Assembly (NCBI GenBank): GCA_046331425.1 | Contig: JAXLQU010000004.1 | Span: 153,637 to 217,636 of the forward strand | From: JANNUT01 sp046331425 | GTDB lineage: Bacteria > Acidobacteriota > Polarisedimenticolia > J045 | Length of the DNA: 64,000 nt | Direction: 5' to 3' | Shown here: piece after piece, positions 11,501-19,275 of the stretch | Layout: every line of letters begins with the position of its first letter | How positions within the stretch are numbered: the first letter of the stretch is position 1 | The notes under the pieces: generated by a model | What the model saw: only the letters and a program-made list of their open reading frames with translations | Told to the model about the DNA's origin: nothing | The model's database searches: none | Translations under genes and position numbers: made by a program

Positions 11501-14500
11501 CGTCGCGATCGGTATCCAGTGGCGCATCGGTGTCGAGATAGTCCGGTGTGCCGTCACCATCGGCATCGTCGTTGGTGGGGTTGCCATCGCGGTTGAGGTC
11601 TTCTGCGGTGGTCAGCAGTCCGTCATTGTCGTCGTCGGTGTCGCGCCAATCGCGATTGTCGATGCCGTCGGTGTTTTGCAGCGGTGCGTTGCTGCCGACC
11701 GCATTACCGGGGCCGAAGCCGTTGACCGTATCGAACGCATCGTCGAGTCCATCGCTGTCTGCGTCGGTGCCGGACGCGGTGCGATCGGCGACGCCGTCGT
11801 GGTTGGCGTCGTGCCCTTCGATCCGATCGGGCACCGTGTCGTTGTCGCTGTCCAGGTCGAGATAGTCGGGTTGATCGGCGCCGTCGGTGTTGACCACCGT
11901 GATCGGCGTGCCGCCGTTGTCGGTGTCGTAGGCGTTGTCGAGTCCGTCGCCGTCGGTATCGGTGCCGCTCGGTGGGCGATAACCCCCGTCGCTCTGCGCT
12001 TCGATGTTGTCGACAATGCCGTCGTTGTCAGCGTCGATGTCGAGGCTGTTGGCGATACCGTCGCCATCGGTGTCGCCGTTTCCTTCGACGCTGTCGAGGA
12101 TGCCGTCGTTGTCGTCGTCGAGGTCGATCACATTCGGCACGCCGTCGCGATCGGTATCGACCGGTATGTCTGTGTCGAGGTAGTCGGGGGTCCCATCGGC
12201 ATCGGAGTCGTCGTTGGTCGGGTTGCCGTCGCGGTTGAGGTCTTCTGCGGTGGTCAGCAGTCCGTCATTGTCGTCGTCGGTGTCGCGCCAGTCGCGGTTG
12301 TCGACGCCGTCAGTGTTTTGCAACGGTGCGTTGCTGCCGACCGCATTGCCGGGGCCGAAGCCGTTGACCGTATCGAACGCGTCGTCGAGTCCATCGCTGT
12401 CTGCGTCGGTGCCCGAAGCGGTGCGATCGGCGACACCGTCGTGGTTGGCGTCGTGTCCCTCGATTCGATCGGGCACCGTGTCGTTGTCGCTGTCCAGGTC
12501 GAGATAGTCAGGTTGATCGGCGCCGTCGGTGTTGACCACCGTGATCGGCGTGCCGCCGTTGTCGGTGTCGTAGGCGTTGTCGAGGCCGTCGTTGTCGGTG
12601 TCGTTGCCGCTCGGCGGTCGATAACCCGCATCGCTCTGCGCTTCGACGTTGTCGACAATGCCGTCGTTGTCAGCATCGATGTCGAGGCTGTTGGGGATGC
12701 CGTCGCCGTCGGTGTCGCCGTTTCCTTCGACGCTGTCGAGGATGCCGTCGTTGTCGTCGTCGAGGTCGATCACATTCGGCACGCCGTCGCGATCGGTGTC
12801 GACAGGGGCGTCAGGGTCGAGGTAGTCGGGCGTTCCGTCGAAGTCGGAATCATCGTTGGCGAGATTGCCGTCAAGGTTGATGTCTTCCGCCGTGGTCAGC
12901 CGGCCGTCGTTGTCATCGTCGGTGTCGCGCCAGTCGCGATTGTCGACGCCGTCGGTGTTTTGCAGCGGCGCGTTGGTGCCGGTTTCGTTTCCAACACCCG
13001 GCCCGGCAACCGTGTCGTACGCGTTGTCGAGCCCGTCGTTATCACTATCGCTGCCGGAGGCGGTGCGATCGGCGATGCCGTCGTGGTTTGCATCGTGCCC
13101 TTCGATCCGGTCGGGCACGGTGTCGTTGTCGCTGTCCAGATCGCGGTAGTCGGGTTGATCGGCGCCGTCGGTGTTGATCGGCGTGATGGTGGTGCCGCCG
13201 TTGTCGGTGTCGTAGGCGTTGTCCAGACCGTCGCCGTCGGTGTCGGTGCTCGTCGCCAGAATCAGCGACCCTTCGCCCTGCGCTTCGATTGTGTCGGTAA
13301 TGCCGTCGTTGTCGGAATCGATGTCGAGCCGATTGGGAATGCCATCGCCGTCGGTATCGGTGTTGGTCTCCACCACGTCGAGAATGCCATCGTCGTCATC
13401 GTCGACGTCGATGTTGTCGTTGACCCCGTCGCTATCGGTGTCGACCGGCGGCTGGTTCTCCAAGTAGTCGGGCGTTCCGTTGCCGTTGGTGTCGTCGTTG
13501 GTGGGGTCGCCGTCGGCGTTCGAGTCTTCGGTCTTGGTCGGCTTTCCGTCGTTGTCGTCGTCGGTATCGCGCCAATCGCGATTGTCGGCACCATCGGTGT
13601 TCTGCAGCGGCGCGTTGGAGCCGGTGGCATTTCCTGGTGTATCGAATCCGCTGACAGTGTCGAACGCGTTGTCCAAGCCGTCGTTGTCGCTATCGCTGCC
13701 GGTCGCGACCCTGTCCGGTTGGCCGTCGTGATTCGCATCGTGCCCTTCGGTTGTATCCGGCACGGTGTCGTTGTCGGCGTCCAGGTCGAGGTAGTCGGGT
13801 TGATCGGCGCCGTCGGTGTTGACCGGCGTGATCGCGCTGCCGCCATTGTCGGTGTCGTACGCGTTGTCGAGCCCGTCATTGTCGGTGTCCAGGCCGCTGG
13901 GAGCGACGTACCCAACCTCACCCTGCGCTTCGATGTTGTCGACGATGCCGTCGTTGTCGCTATCGATGTCGAAGCTGTTCTTGATTCCATCGCCATCGGT
14001 GTCGGCGTTGCCTTCGACGCTGTCGCGAATGCCGTCGTTGTCGTCGTCCAGGTCGGCCGAATCATCGATGCCGTCGCCGTCGTTGTCGGCCAACGGCGCA
14101 TCACTGCTGGAGATGATGGCGTCGGTGGTTTGTTCCGAGGCCGATCCGTAAACGTACGTGTCGATGAAACGGTTGTCGCCGAATCCCGAGCCGGTGAAGT
14201 TGCCCCAGGTGTGACGCGCGGTGGTGGAGGGCAATCCGGCTGGAAGCGTGGTCGTTCCGCCCAAGAACGTTTGATCGTCCCAGTAGACCTGCGTGTCGCT
14301 GAACACCACGTCACTCAGCGCTTCGTAAATCGTCAAGCCGGGCTCATCTCCACCCGATGTCTCGATGTCCTGTGCGACGAAGTGGTATTCGCCGATGCGG
14401 ACCTGCACGAACGTCGGGTAGGTCGCATCGGGGAGCACCGAGTTGCCCGGCCCACGTCCATCCCAGGCAATTCGATTGAGTCCGGCGACGCAGTGCCCCG

Positions 14501-15482
14501 TGAGGCGGCGGTCGCTGGCTTCATAAGTGCCATCGCGATCGGTGTCGATCACGATCCAATAAATCCCGCTGACGTCGCTGGTGAATTCGAAGAAGCCGTC
14601 GTCTTGGACTCCGGGCGTGGTGTTTGGGGAGATCGTCTTGTCGATGTCCGCGTCGTCGATGAACCGTACGCCGGTGAGCGTAGGAGGTGCGGCGGGCGAG
14701 GGCAGTGCTACCGCGGGATAAGACAGGTAGATCGGGTGCAGTGGGGTCGAGGAGTTTCCAGACTGATTGACGCTGTATCCCGAGTTGGGGGGATTGACGC
14801 CGATTTCATTCGCGATGATCGAATAGCCAAAGCCAGACATGTTGTTGAGATCGAGTTGCCAGACGTAGTTGTTGAACCCCGACCCTCCAGGCGTCAGCAC
14901 ATAGAGGTTGGCGTCGGTTGCATCCGATTTGCTGAAGCTGAATCCTTCGATCGACCAATCCAAGGCCCAGACTCGGCCGCCACGCGCCGTTGGATCTGGA
15001 TTGGTCAGTGCGTTCGGCGTCACGGTGACATCCCAGCGATACAACTGGAACTTCGTGCCGCTGGTGTTGAACAGGCGAATCGAATAGGTGCCGGTCGAAG
15101 CGGGCGTGAATCGAAACGGATTGGTCAGCGGCGCCGACATCGAGTTATTGCAAGCAACGTTCGAGCTGGCGAGGTTCTGCGAAGCGACGAGCGTTGCGAG
15201 CGAGTCGTAGATCTCGACGCGGAGCGTATCGCTATCGGCGGTACCGCAGATCGAAACATTGATCGTCTCGCCGAGGTTGGCGATATCGACGAATACCGGT
15301 CGATCACCGCGCGGGATATTGCCAGCGGTGTAGCCGTACTCCGTGAGCGGCTGTCGCAACCCGAATTGGACTGAGCCTTCAGCCCAAACCGGAGCTGCAG
15401 CCCCCAGCATCGCCAACAAGGCGAGCGCCACACCGCACAGCGAACACAGCGACAGACGATCATGACGACGATCGGAGTTCAT
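5511..15482 (-). CDS. Giant surface protein: Ca-binding TSP3 repeats, DUF11, SdrD_B-like and outer-membrane barrel
   Basis: This 3323-residue protein has a signal peptide (about 1-34). Residues about 35-460 form beta-rich domains including a FlgD-like WDGRG segment. Residues about 464-1963 are seven long blocks full of DxDxDG thrombospondin-type-3 calcium loops. They are followed by a DUF11 domain (PYTITVSTRN..VTVSDSLPAGF, about 1965-2090), an SdrD_B/CNA-B-like domain (GKVFNDKNGDGMQTEGEDG, about 2106-2200) and a second FlgD-like domain (about 2245-2340). From about 2445 a long beta-barrel begins, ending in KLLGKF with the C-terminal Phe expected of outer-membrane barrels. The barrel carries the GTGGSLYYLKDTNVVIGSEK segment common in large DUF11-barrel fusions. 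Gene start is supported by GAGGAGGG 8 bases upstream. It is probably an outer-membrane protein with a Ca-stiffened stalk. Function is unknown. Confidence 0.85.
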   Translation of the reverse strand: MNSDRRHDRLSLCSLCGVALALLAMLGAAAPVWAEGSVQFGLRQPLTEYGYTAGNIPRGDRPVFVDIANLGETINVSICGTADSDTLRVEIYDSLATLVASQNLASSNVACNNSMSAPLTNPFRFTPASTGTYSIRLFNTSGTKFQLYRWDVTVTPNALTNPDPTARGGRVWALDWSIEGFSFSKSDATDANLYVLTPGGSGFNNYVWQLDLNNMSGFGYSIIANEIGVNPPNSGYSVNQSGNSSTPLHPIYLSYPAVALPSPAAPPTLTGVRFIDDADIDKTISPNTTPGVQDDGFFEFTSDVSGIYWIVIDTDRDGTYEASDRRLTGHCVAGLNRIAWDGRGPGNSVLPDATYPTFVQVRIGEYHFVAQDIETSGGDEPGLTIYEALSDVVFSDTQVYWDDQTFLGGTTTLPAGLPSTTARHTWGNFTGSGFGDNRFIDTYVYGSASEQTTDAIISSSDAPLADNDGDGIDDSADLDDDNDGIRDSVEGNADTDGDGIKNSFDIDSDNDGIVDNIEAQGEVGYVAPSGLDTDNDGLDNAYDTDNGGSAITPVNTDGADQPDYLDLDADNDTVPDTTEGHDANHDGQPDRVATGSDSDNDGLDNAFDTVSGFDTPGNATGSNAPLQNTDGADNRDWRDTDDDNDGKPTKTEDSNADGDPTNDDTNGNGTPDYLENQPPVDTDSDGVNDNIDVDDDDDGILDVVETNTDTDGDGIPNRLDIDSDNDGITDTIEAQGEGSLILATSTDTDGDGLDNAYDTDNGGTTITPINTDGADQPDYRDLDSDNDTVPDRIEGHDANHDGIADRTASGSDSDNDGLDNAYDTVAGPGVGNETGTNAPLQNTDGVDNRDWRDTDDDNDGRLTTAEDINLDGNLANDDSDFDGTPDYLDPDAPVDTDRDGVPNVIDLDDDNDGILDSVEGNGDTDGDGIPNSLDIDADNDGIVDNVEAQSDAGYRPPSGNDTDNDGLDNAYDTDNGGTPITVVNTDGADQPDYLDLDSDNDTVPDRIEGHDANHDGVADRTASGTDADSDGLDDAFDTVNGFGPGNAVGSNAPLQNTDGVDNRDWRDTDDDNDGLLTTAEDLNRDGNPTNDDSDADGTPDYLDTDIPVDTDRDGVPNVIDLDDDNDGILDSVEGNGDTDGDGIANSLDIDADNDGIVDNIEAQSDGGYRPPSGTDTDGDGLDNAYDTDNGGTPITVVNTDGADQPDYLDLDSDNDTVPDRIEGHDANHDGVADRTASGTDADSDGLDDAFDTVNGFGPGNAVGSNAPLQNTDGIDNRDWRDTDDDNDGLLTTAEDLNRDGNPTNDDADGDGTPDYLDTDAPLDTDRDGVPNVIDLDDDNDGILDSVEGNGDADGDGIPDRLDIDADNDGIVDNVEAQSDGGYRPPSGLDTDNDGLDNAYDTDNGGTPITPVNTDGADQPDYLDLDSDNDTVPDRIEGHDANHNGVADRTPSGTDADSDGLDDAFDTVNGFGPGNAIGSNAPLQNTDGIDNRDWRDTDDDNDGRPTTAEDLNRDGNPTNDDSDADGTPDYLDTNAPLDTDRDGVPNVIDLDDDNDGILDTVEGNADPDGDGIPNSLDIDSDNDGIVDNVEAQSDGGYRPPSGVDTDGDGLDNTYDPDNGGGNITPLNTDGVDQPDYLDLDSDNDTVPDRIEGHDADHNGIADRTASGNDTDRDGLDDAFDTVNGFGPGNATGSNAPLQNTDGTDNRDWRDTNDDNDSRSTTAEDLNRDGDPTNDDSDGDGRPDYLDTDAPIDTDRDGVPNVIDLDDDNDGILDSVEGNGDTDGDGIANSLDIDADNDGIVDNVEAQSDAGYRPPSGNDTDNDGLDNAYDTDNGGTPITVVNTDGADQPDYLDLDSDNDTVPDRIEGHDADHNGIADRIASGTDADSDGLDDAFDTVNGFGPGNETGSNAPLQNSDDTDNRDWRDTDDDNDGLLTKDEDANEDGDPTNDDTDDDGRPDYLDLPFETQLIVRKEATVTSTTIGGLVPYTITVSTRNATGPSVSGVTVSDSLPAGFKLIPESPRLVLAGEDGRFGTRDDVSTALTFSGTRPVVFGPFSLSTGEPAQIRYTLRVGTGVIPGSARNIATPLVGGLPAGRAASATVTIEANDPIFDRTTIIGKVFNDKNGDGMQTEGEDGVPGVRIATVEGLVVETDLAGRYHLADIDGGRLERGRNVILKLDPATLPPSTTLTTPNPRVVHITQAIMAKINFGVRLPEGSTNGGSNSSLQLPSGGSIWLVKDPSVRDPRLDVTAPIRAIAPGLPGFTPLTFQLRSNYSSFIESYELLIYRSTDSDLARPIKTLSGQRVGLDTGVTWDGSTDDGSVLHSGDSVQYVLRVRGQKGGIDETAAQTIGFVEALKDDSTKLAVPAQIAQQPPAKQTIQLTGDRVRIHGEGLAPGAQLQINKESVPVDGAGNFVVEQQVPTGEHRYEVEVAGKDSFRGNLDVSVDDKYFLMVGLAELTAGKNSVSGNVEALSGDEQFDETTYQTGRVAMYLKGKIKGRYLLTAQLDSQEEDLGDLWQRLDQRDPRQLFRHIDPDRYYPVYGDDSTTVSDVDSQGRFYLRLDWDQSEAVVGNFHTNFTGTELGEYNRSLSGGQLHYRSSKLTTYGDNRHDVSVFASQPQSAFGHNEFLGTGGSLYYLKDTNVVIGSEKVWVEVRDRDSDRVIERLTLERGRDYEVDELQGRLILTRPLAQVVDQLDPSLIKDDPLDGNRALLLVDYEYVPLGFDPKDASFGARASTWVGDKLRLGATHVTEGRRETDYQMSEADVVLRGGKGTFLKLEYAQTDETQTANSFGSTDGGLTFSQPFTSPASAARSADAISVEGRVNLAEMTDGKHDGALGAWWREREAGFSTARLHTDATTTEYGAEARWRVGEHVTLSARGASTEIDGLTDQRFISLQGDYRTKGRWTVASELRRVEEQPELGDSTTATLGAVKLGYNVKTHTQIYGIAQSTLSHDDGYRSNDLFTVGVRSKVGDAWGLRGELSSGDRGDAARVGVDWTPAADRTIYMNYTEQADRTQGNRGTITVGRRQQISNQLSVFNESQFGGGDQPASAAHVFGLNWKPTERWQLGATVQRSSLDDQTSGGIDRDAAGFSLGYLDEATSYNGKLEYRDDDGATQRTQWLVTNFFKRKITQGLSLLGRFNLSQTENSTTADEFNDAQFREVSFGFAYRPAHFDRVNLLGKYTLLYDLVGPEQSVLRPDQRSRVASLESNWQLSPRWSLGTKFADRQGKVRENRDRGAWFVSDAFLGILQVRFDVMEDWNALVEWRNLTSRETDDSRSGALVALYRGVGDYVKLGLGYNFTNYSDDLTDQSYEQRGWFVKLLGKF
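9594..14093 (-). repeat. Seven tandem 642-648-bp coding repeats
   Basis: Within the giant gene, block starts fall at 14093, 13445, 12803, 12161, 11519, 10877 and 10235, each 642 bp apart except the first block, which is 648 bp. Each block encodes 214 residues (216 in the first) with the same order of TSP3 loops: DTDRDGVPNVIDLDDDNDGI, then ..VEAQSD.GYRPPSG, NTDGADQPDYLDLDSDNDTV, GSNAPLQNTDG, NRDWRDTDDDNDG and DGTPDYLDT. Blocks 3 to 7 are nearly identical in the DNA and the first two are more diverged. The third and seventh blocks share private variants (SDAGYRPPSGN, PITVVNTDG), suggesting block duplication or gene conversion. Confidence 0.95.
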
Positions 15483-15493
15483 TGCAGACCCTC

Positions 15494-15520
15494 CTCACCG
15501 CACAGAGAAAAAACGGTGAG
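15494..15520 (-). promoter_or_regulatory. Leader hairpin touching the ribosome site of the giant gene
   Basis: CTCACCG and CGGTGAG are separated by 13 bases. On the minus-strand transcript the second arm overlaps the first bases of the GAGGAGGG ribosome site, so folding could limit translation of the giant gene. This is a structure seen by eye. No riboswitch consensus was found. Confidence 0.35.
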
Positions 15521-15564
15521 TTCGATAGGAAAAAACGTCCCCCGGCCTCGCGCTGACAAGGCAT

Positions 15565-15588
15565 CGACCCCTGTGAAACCAAGGGTCG
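15565..15588. promoter_or_regulatory. 9-bp hairpin in the 400-base leader of the giant gene
   Basis: CGACCCCTG and CAAGGGTCG flank a TGAAAC loop, giving nine pairs including one G-T on the minus-strand transcript. It lies about 85 bases upstream of the giant gene. The gap 15483-15883 otherwise shows no gene. It could be a regulatory stem or a terminator of the upstream sulfatase transcript without a clear T-run. Confidence 0.35.
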
Positions 15589-15883
15589 GAGCAACGAGGC
15601 AACCGTGTGCCCGCACCCCAAACTGAAACCACCTGACTCAGGCCTGCTCTCCACAGGCTACGATTCACAGACGCCGAACCAAGCGCGACTGCAACCGCGG
15701 GGTCGGCAGATCCCCATCCGCCGGTCCCTTCACACCCGTGCGCAACCTGCCGTTGTTCGCGCGAAAAAGCAAGCGTTATTCGCGGCTGCGTGACGGGGTG
15801 CGACGGTCACCCTGAGAGCGCGGTTCCGAGCGTGATGTGCGCCCAGATCTGATCCCACCACGTACTCGGTGGAGAGCTGTTGG

Positions 15884-18277
15884 CTATTGCACGTAGCCGA
15901 GGCTACGAAGTCGCGCTAGATCCTCTTCGGTCAACGCCTCCTCACCGGCACCGAGTGTCTTGGCAACCTGCGCGGCCGTTGCTGCGTGCGCGTCATACAG
16001 CGCGCGCAGTCGCGCCAGGTCGGCCTTTCGATTTGCGGTGAGGTCGCGCTGCTCGCCTGGGTCGCTGGCCAGATCGAAGAGCCACTCGTGTCGTCCACTG
16101 GATGTATCGCGCCGGATGTACTTCAGCGCGCCGTCCCAACAAGCAGCGAGCGCTTCTGACCCGCGGCCAATCGCCTCGGCGAAAACCGGTCGCGCTGTGC
16201 CGCCTCCTTGCCACATCGGACGCAGCGACCGTCCCGAACCGTGCGTTGCCGACAGACCCGCCAAGTCCAGAATCGTGGCCGGAACATCGACCAGGCCTAC
16301 CGTGGTATCGATCACGCGTCCGGCGGGGACGAGACCGGGCGCGTGCACGATCAGCGGCACGTGCGTCGCTTCCTCGTAGAGCGTGTCGCCGTGATCGAAT
16401 CCGCCGCGCTCGAACAGCTCCTCGCCATGATCGGAGGTGATCACGATGATCGTGTTTTGCAGCACCCCTTTGCGCTCGAGCAAGCCGATCACGGCGTCGA
16501 TCATCGTATCGGCCCATGAAATTTGACCGTCGTAGAGGGCGCTGAACGCAACGCGATCGCTGGGCGCGGTTGGGAAGACCGCGTTGTGCAGCCGCCGATA
16601 GTCCGACACCGGCACGCGTGCCGACGGCCATGAGAAGCCGATCTGCTCGGGGTCGGCGTAGCGAGTTCGGAACGCCTTCGGTGCGTGATACGGCTGATGC
16701 GTCGCGTAGGTGTGGAGAAACATCATCCACGGTCCGCGCGTCGCAAACTGTTCGAGGTCGGACAATGCGGCGAAGCGCGTGGCCGGCAGGCCGAAGGCAT
16801 TGGCGTTGCGATAGTAGCGAAATCCTTGATCGAAGCCGAAACGGCCGGTGACCCAGGCGTTCTCGGTGACGGCTGCGGTGCGATAGCCGGCTTCGGCCAA
16901 GGCCTCGGCCAGCATCAACTCGCGACCCGAGCCGCGAATCGCAACCTTGTCACCAGGGTTGACATAACCGCGTGTCTTGTCGGGCGACGGATTGATTCCG
17001 TGCGCCGCCGGTGTGAGTCCGGTCATCATCGAGTAGTGAGCCGGTAGCGTCCAATTACTGGCCGACTCGAGGCGAGCAAAGCGCGTCCCTTCTGCCGCGA
17101 GTCGGTCGATCGCAGGCGACACGCCGCTGCGTCCGCCATAGCAGCCGAGCTTGTCGGCACGCAGCGTGTCGAGCGAGATCAGCAACACATTCGGACGCGT
17201 ACTCTTAGCCGCGTTTTGAATTGGTGAGACAGCGCCCGGTTCGCTGAACGCAGCCTCCGCTGCCGGCGCTCGACGCAACAACCGTCCGAGGCGCGAGCCC
17301 GGAAGCACTTCGAAACGAACGCGCGTGCGCGCCCCCGCTGCACCGGCCGGCAACTCCACCAGATGTGGAATCCACGGAGCGGTCAGGCCCGGCGCCGCGC
17401 GATACAACCCTGCGAGCAATGTCTGACCCTTGCCAGGGCCGTCGACGATCGTGACGCTGAAGACCACGTCGTCACCTGCGGGAACTCGGCACGCAAACTC
17501 GACACCGGAGCCGGCCGGAAATTCGCGCTCGAACGAGGTGGACGCCACCGCCGGCCGCCACTCCAGGTTCTGGCTGCGATCGATGCCGCGCCGTTCGTCA
17601 TACACCGGGTCAATGAACGCGTTTTGCTGGATCAGTCTGGACTCGTACACATCTCGAAAGTGATCGCGCGCGCTTGCTTCGGCAGCACGATCACCAAGCC
17701 GCTGCGCGGCGCTCATCGCGTGATAGCTGGCCTCGACCAGCCCGGGGTTGATGCGCAGTGCCGCGTTGAAACTTTCCAGTGCCGCCGGCAATTCGCCGCT
17801 GCGAAGCAGCAACAGCCCAAGTCGATAACGCGCCATCGCTGCGACAGGGTGCGGCGTTGCGCCGGGCGTTACCGTGGTAGCCGCAACCGCACGTTCCAGC
17901 AGCGGCCGCGCCGCTGCGATGTTGCCCTGCAACAGCTCGGCGTAGCCATGAAATTCCAACACGGCAGGATCGGTTTGCGGCAGTGTGCGAATCAACGCCA
18001 AGCTTTCGGCCTCGCGATTCAACAATGTCAGCAGCTTGGCCTGCTCGATTCCGAGTTCGAGTTGATCGGGAAACCGCCGCCGCCCTTCTTCTGCCAGCTC
18101 CAAACCTTCACTCAAGGCATCCCGCGCGACGCTGGCACGAACTGCGGCAAGGAATTCCGCCGATGTCGATGGTGCTGGCACGCCGGGAGCTGTGGGCGTC
18201 GGTTTGGGCGACTCCGGAGAACAGGCGCAAACAGCGATCAAGAAACAGGCGCCACACAGCGCGCGGAACAACCACAT
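15884..18277 (-). CDS. TPR-sulfatase-like lipoprotein (alkaline-phosphatase superfamily)
   Basis: This 797-residue protein begins with a lipoprotein-type signal (ACFLIAVCAC). TPR-like helices span about 35-220 (AGVPAPS through NPGLVEASYHAM), then a beta domain, then a sulfatase-fold domain from about 350 (RPNVLLISLDTLRADKLGCY). The metal-site segments SDHGEELFERGGFDHGD and HVPLIVHAP are present. At the nucleophile position the sequence is NWTLPAH with Thr near residue 410, instead of the Cys/Ser-X-Pro-X-Arg formylglycine motif. It is therefore unlikely to be a classical FGE-matured sulfatase; phosphatase or transferase chemistry on a Thr is possible. It lies upstream of the giant surface gene on the same strand, 401 bases away. 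Confidence 0.8.
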   Translation of the reverse strand: MWLFRALCGACFLIAVCACSPESPKPTPTAPGVPAPSTSAEFLAAVRASVARDALSEGLELAEEGRRRFPDQLELGIEQAKLLTLLNREAESLALIRTLPQTDPAVLEFHGYAELLQGNIAAARPLLERAVAATTVTPGATPHPVAAMARYRLGLLLLRSGELPAALESFNAALRINPGLVEASYHAMSAAQRLGDRAAEASARDHFRDVYESRLIQQNAFIDPVYDERRGIDRSQNLEWRPAVASTSFEREFPAGSGVEFACRVPAGDDVVFSVTIVDGPGKGQTLLAGLYRAAPGLTAPWIPHLVELPAGAAGARTRVRFEVLPGSRLGRLLRRAPAAEAAFSEPGAVSPIQNAAKSTRPNVLLISLDTLRADKLGCYGGRSGVSPAIDRLAAEGTRFARLESASNWTLPAHYSMMTGLTPAAHGINPSPDKTRGYVNPGDKVAIRGSGRELMLAEALAEAGYRTAAVTENAWVTGRFGFDQGFRYYRNANAFGLPATRFAALSDLEQFATRGPWMMFLHTYATHQPYHAPKAFRTRYADPEQIGFSWPSARVPVSDYRRLHNAVFPTAPSDRVAFSALYDGQISWADTMIDAVIGLLERKGVLQNTIIVITSDHGEELFERGGFDHGDTLYEEATHVPLIVHAPGLVPAGRVIDTTVGLVDVPATILDLAGLSATHGSGRSLRPMWQGGGTARPVFAEAIGRGSEALAACWDGALKYIRRDTSSGRHEWLFDLASDPGEQRDLTANRKADLARLRALYDAHAATAAQVAKTLGAGEEALTEEDLARLRSLGYVQ

Positions 18278-18806
18278 CGATCGGCTCCTCGGGTTCGAGC
18301 GGTGCTCGAAACGGTCCCCGAGGCTACGCGAAAGCGAGCAGACCGTCCATCATTCGCGGGTTGAAACAACGATTACCCTTCGGTCTCGTGCGTGGCACTC
18401 GCGACGGTTGCTCGCACGGAGAGAGCCGCAGGTCACGCGATTTCATAGCGACGGCGCGGGTACTGCGCGCCGGTGACCGGAACCCGTTCAGCCGGCGGAG
18501 AGTTGGCGCGCTGCAGTTGGAACGCTTCTATTTGCATCGAACGCGAGCGCACGATTCGGCTCGTCAACGCACCAGACGCCGATCAGCCGGAGCGGCTGCT
18601 GACTTACACCGATTTCGATCGAAGCTGCGCGATTGACGTTCCCCAGATCACGATCTCGAACCTCGACATCACGTGTACCTACTCGACGATCGTGACGGCG
18701 GGATAGGGCGCGCGCTCCCCTTGGACCTCGATCTCTCATTCGGCCCGACTCGACCGTTTTCGACGCAACGTGACGCGCCGCAACCGATCGACTTCAGAGC
18801 CCAGGG
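18278..18806. other. 529-base gap with no convincing gene
   Basis: The gap lies upstream of the sulfatase-like gene, whose own ribosome site (GAGGAG) is at the left edge. A 77-codon frame at 18473-18706 (+) ends in a beta-like VPQITISNLDITCTYSTIV segment. It has no ribosome site or recognisable homology and may be a relic. No terminator was seen. Confidence 0.4.
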
Positions 18807-19055
18807 TCAGCGCGGGACCTGATCGTTGCGCTGCTTGCGCTGGTAGAAGTAGGCCAGCACGGCGGCGAGCCCGCCCGCAATCACCACGGCACGCGCGACG
18901 CGCAGTAGGTTGACCACCCACGCGATCCCAATTCCAAGTGCCGCCCACTTGAACCAGGTCAGGTGCCCATCGGTCATCAGGTTGATGACGAGCAGCATCG
19001 CTAGAATCAAGGGACCGACGAACAAGAACTTCACGGCGCGGAACGTACGAAACAT
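18807..19055 (-). CDS. Small two-helix membrane protein
   Basis: This 82-residue protein has hydrophobic segments at about 10-25 (FLFVGPLILAMLLVINL) and 34-65 (KWAALGIGIAWVVNLLRVARAVVIAGGLAAVLAYF), then a basic QRKQRNDQ tail. The ATG at 19055 is preceded by AGGGAGGG at about 9 bases, which fixes this start over longer upstream frames. Similar short proteins occur in myxobacterial-type genomes but I know no function. It is divergent from the 19276 gene, and the 220 bases between them would hold both promoters. Confidence 0.7.
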   Translation of the reverse strand: MFRTFRAVKFLFVGPLILAMLLVINLMTDGHLTWFKWAALGIGIAWVVNLLRVARAVVIAGGLAAVLAYFYQRKQRNDQVPR

Positions 19056-19275
19056 CGGGTGGCCCTCCCTGGGTCCGAACTCGCGCCGGAACGATACGCG
19101 GGGCGAGGTCGAAAACGAACCTCGATCACCGGCGATCGCCACTGTACGGCCTGGATCGGAGCGATGAGTGGTTCCTAGCGGCTTCTCGAGGTGGTTCCCG
19201 CCGGGCGACACGACGGTTTGCGACGAAAGGCCCACAGCGGACGAGTGCCAGGTTGTCGCCGTGTAAGATGCGCCG

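Noticed and set aside
9750..15374. A 1874-codon open frame on the plus strand, antisense to the giant gene
   Set aside because: It arises because the GAC/GAT-rich Asp repeats on the minus strand read as Val/Ile codons without stops. The product is a low-complexity VVVGVV chain with no start signal or homology.
15483..15883. Possible riboswitch in the leader of the giant gene
   Set aside because: Hairpins exist but I could not match any c-di-GMP, cobalamin, TPP or fluoride consensus.
18400..18425. TGGCAC...TTGC near 18.4 kb
   Set aside because: The spacing between the two elements is several bases too long for sigma54.
18473..18706. 77-codon plus-strand frame upstream of the sulfatase-like gene
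   Set aside because: No ribosome site and no recognisable family; only the last 20 residues look protein-like. Possibly a relic, not enough to call.
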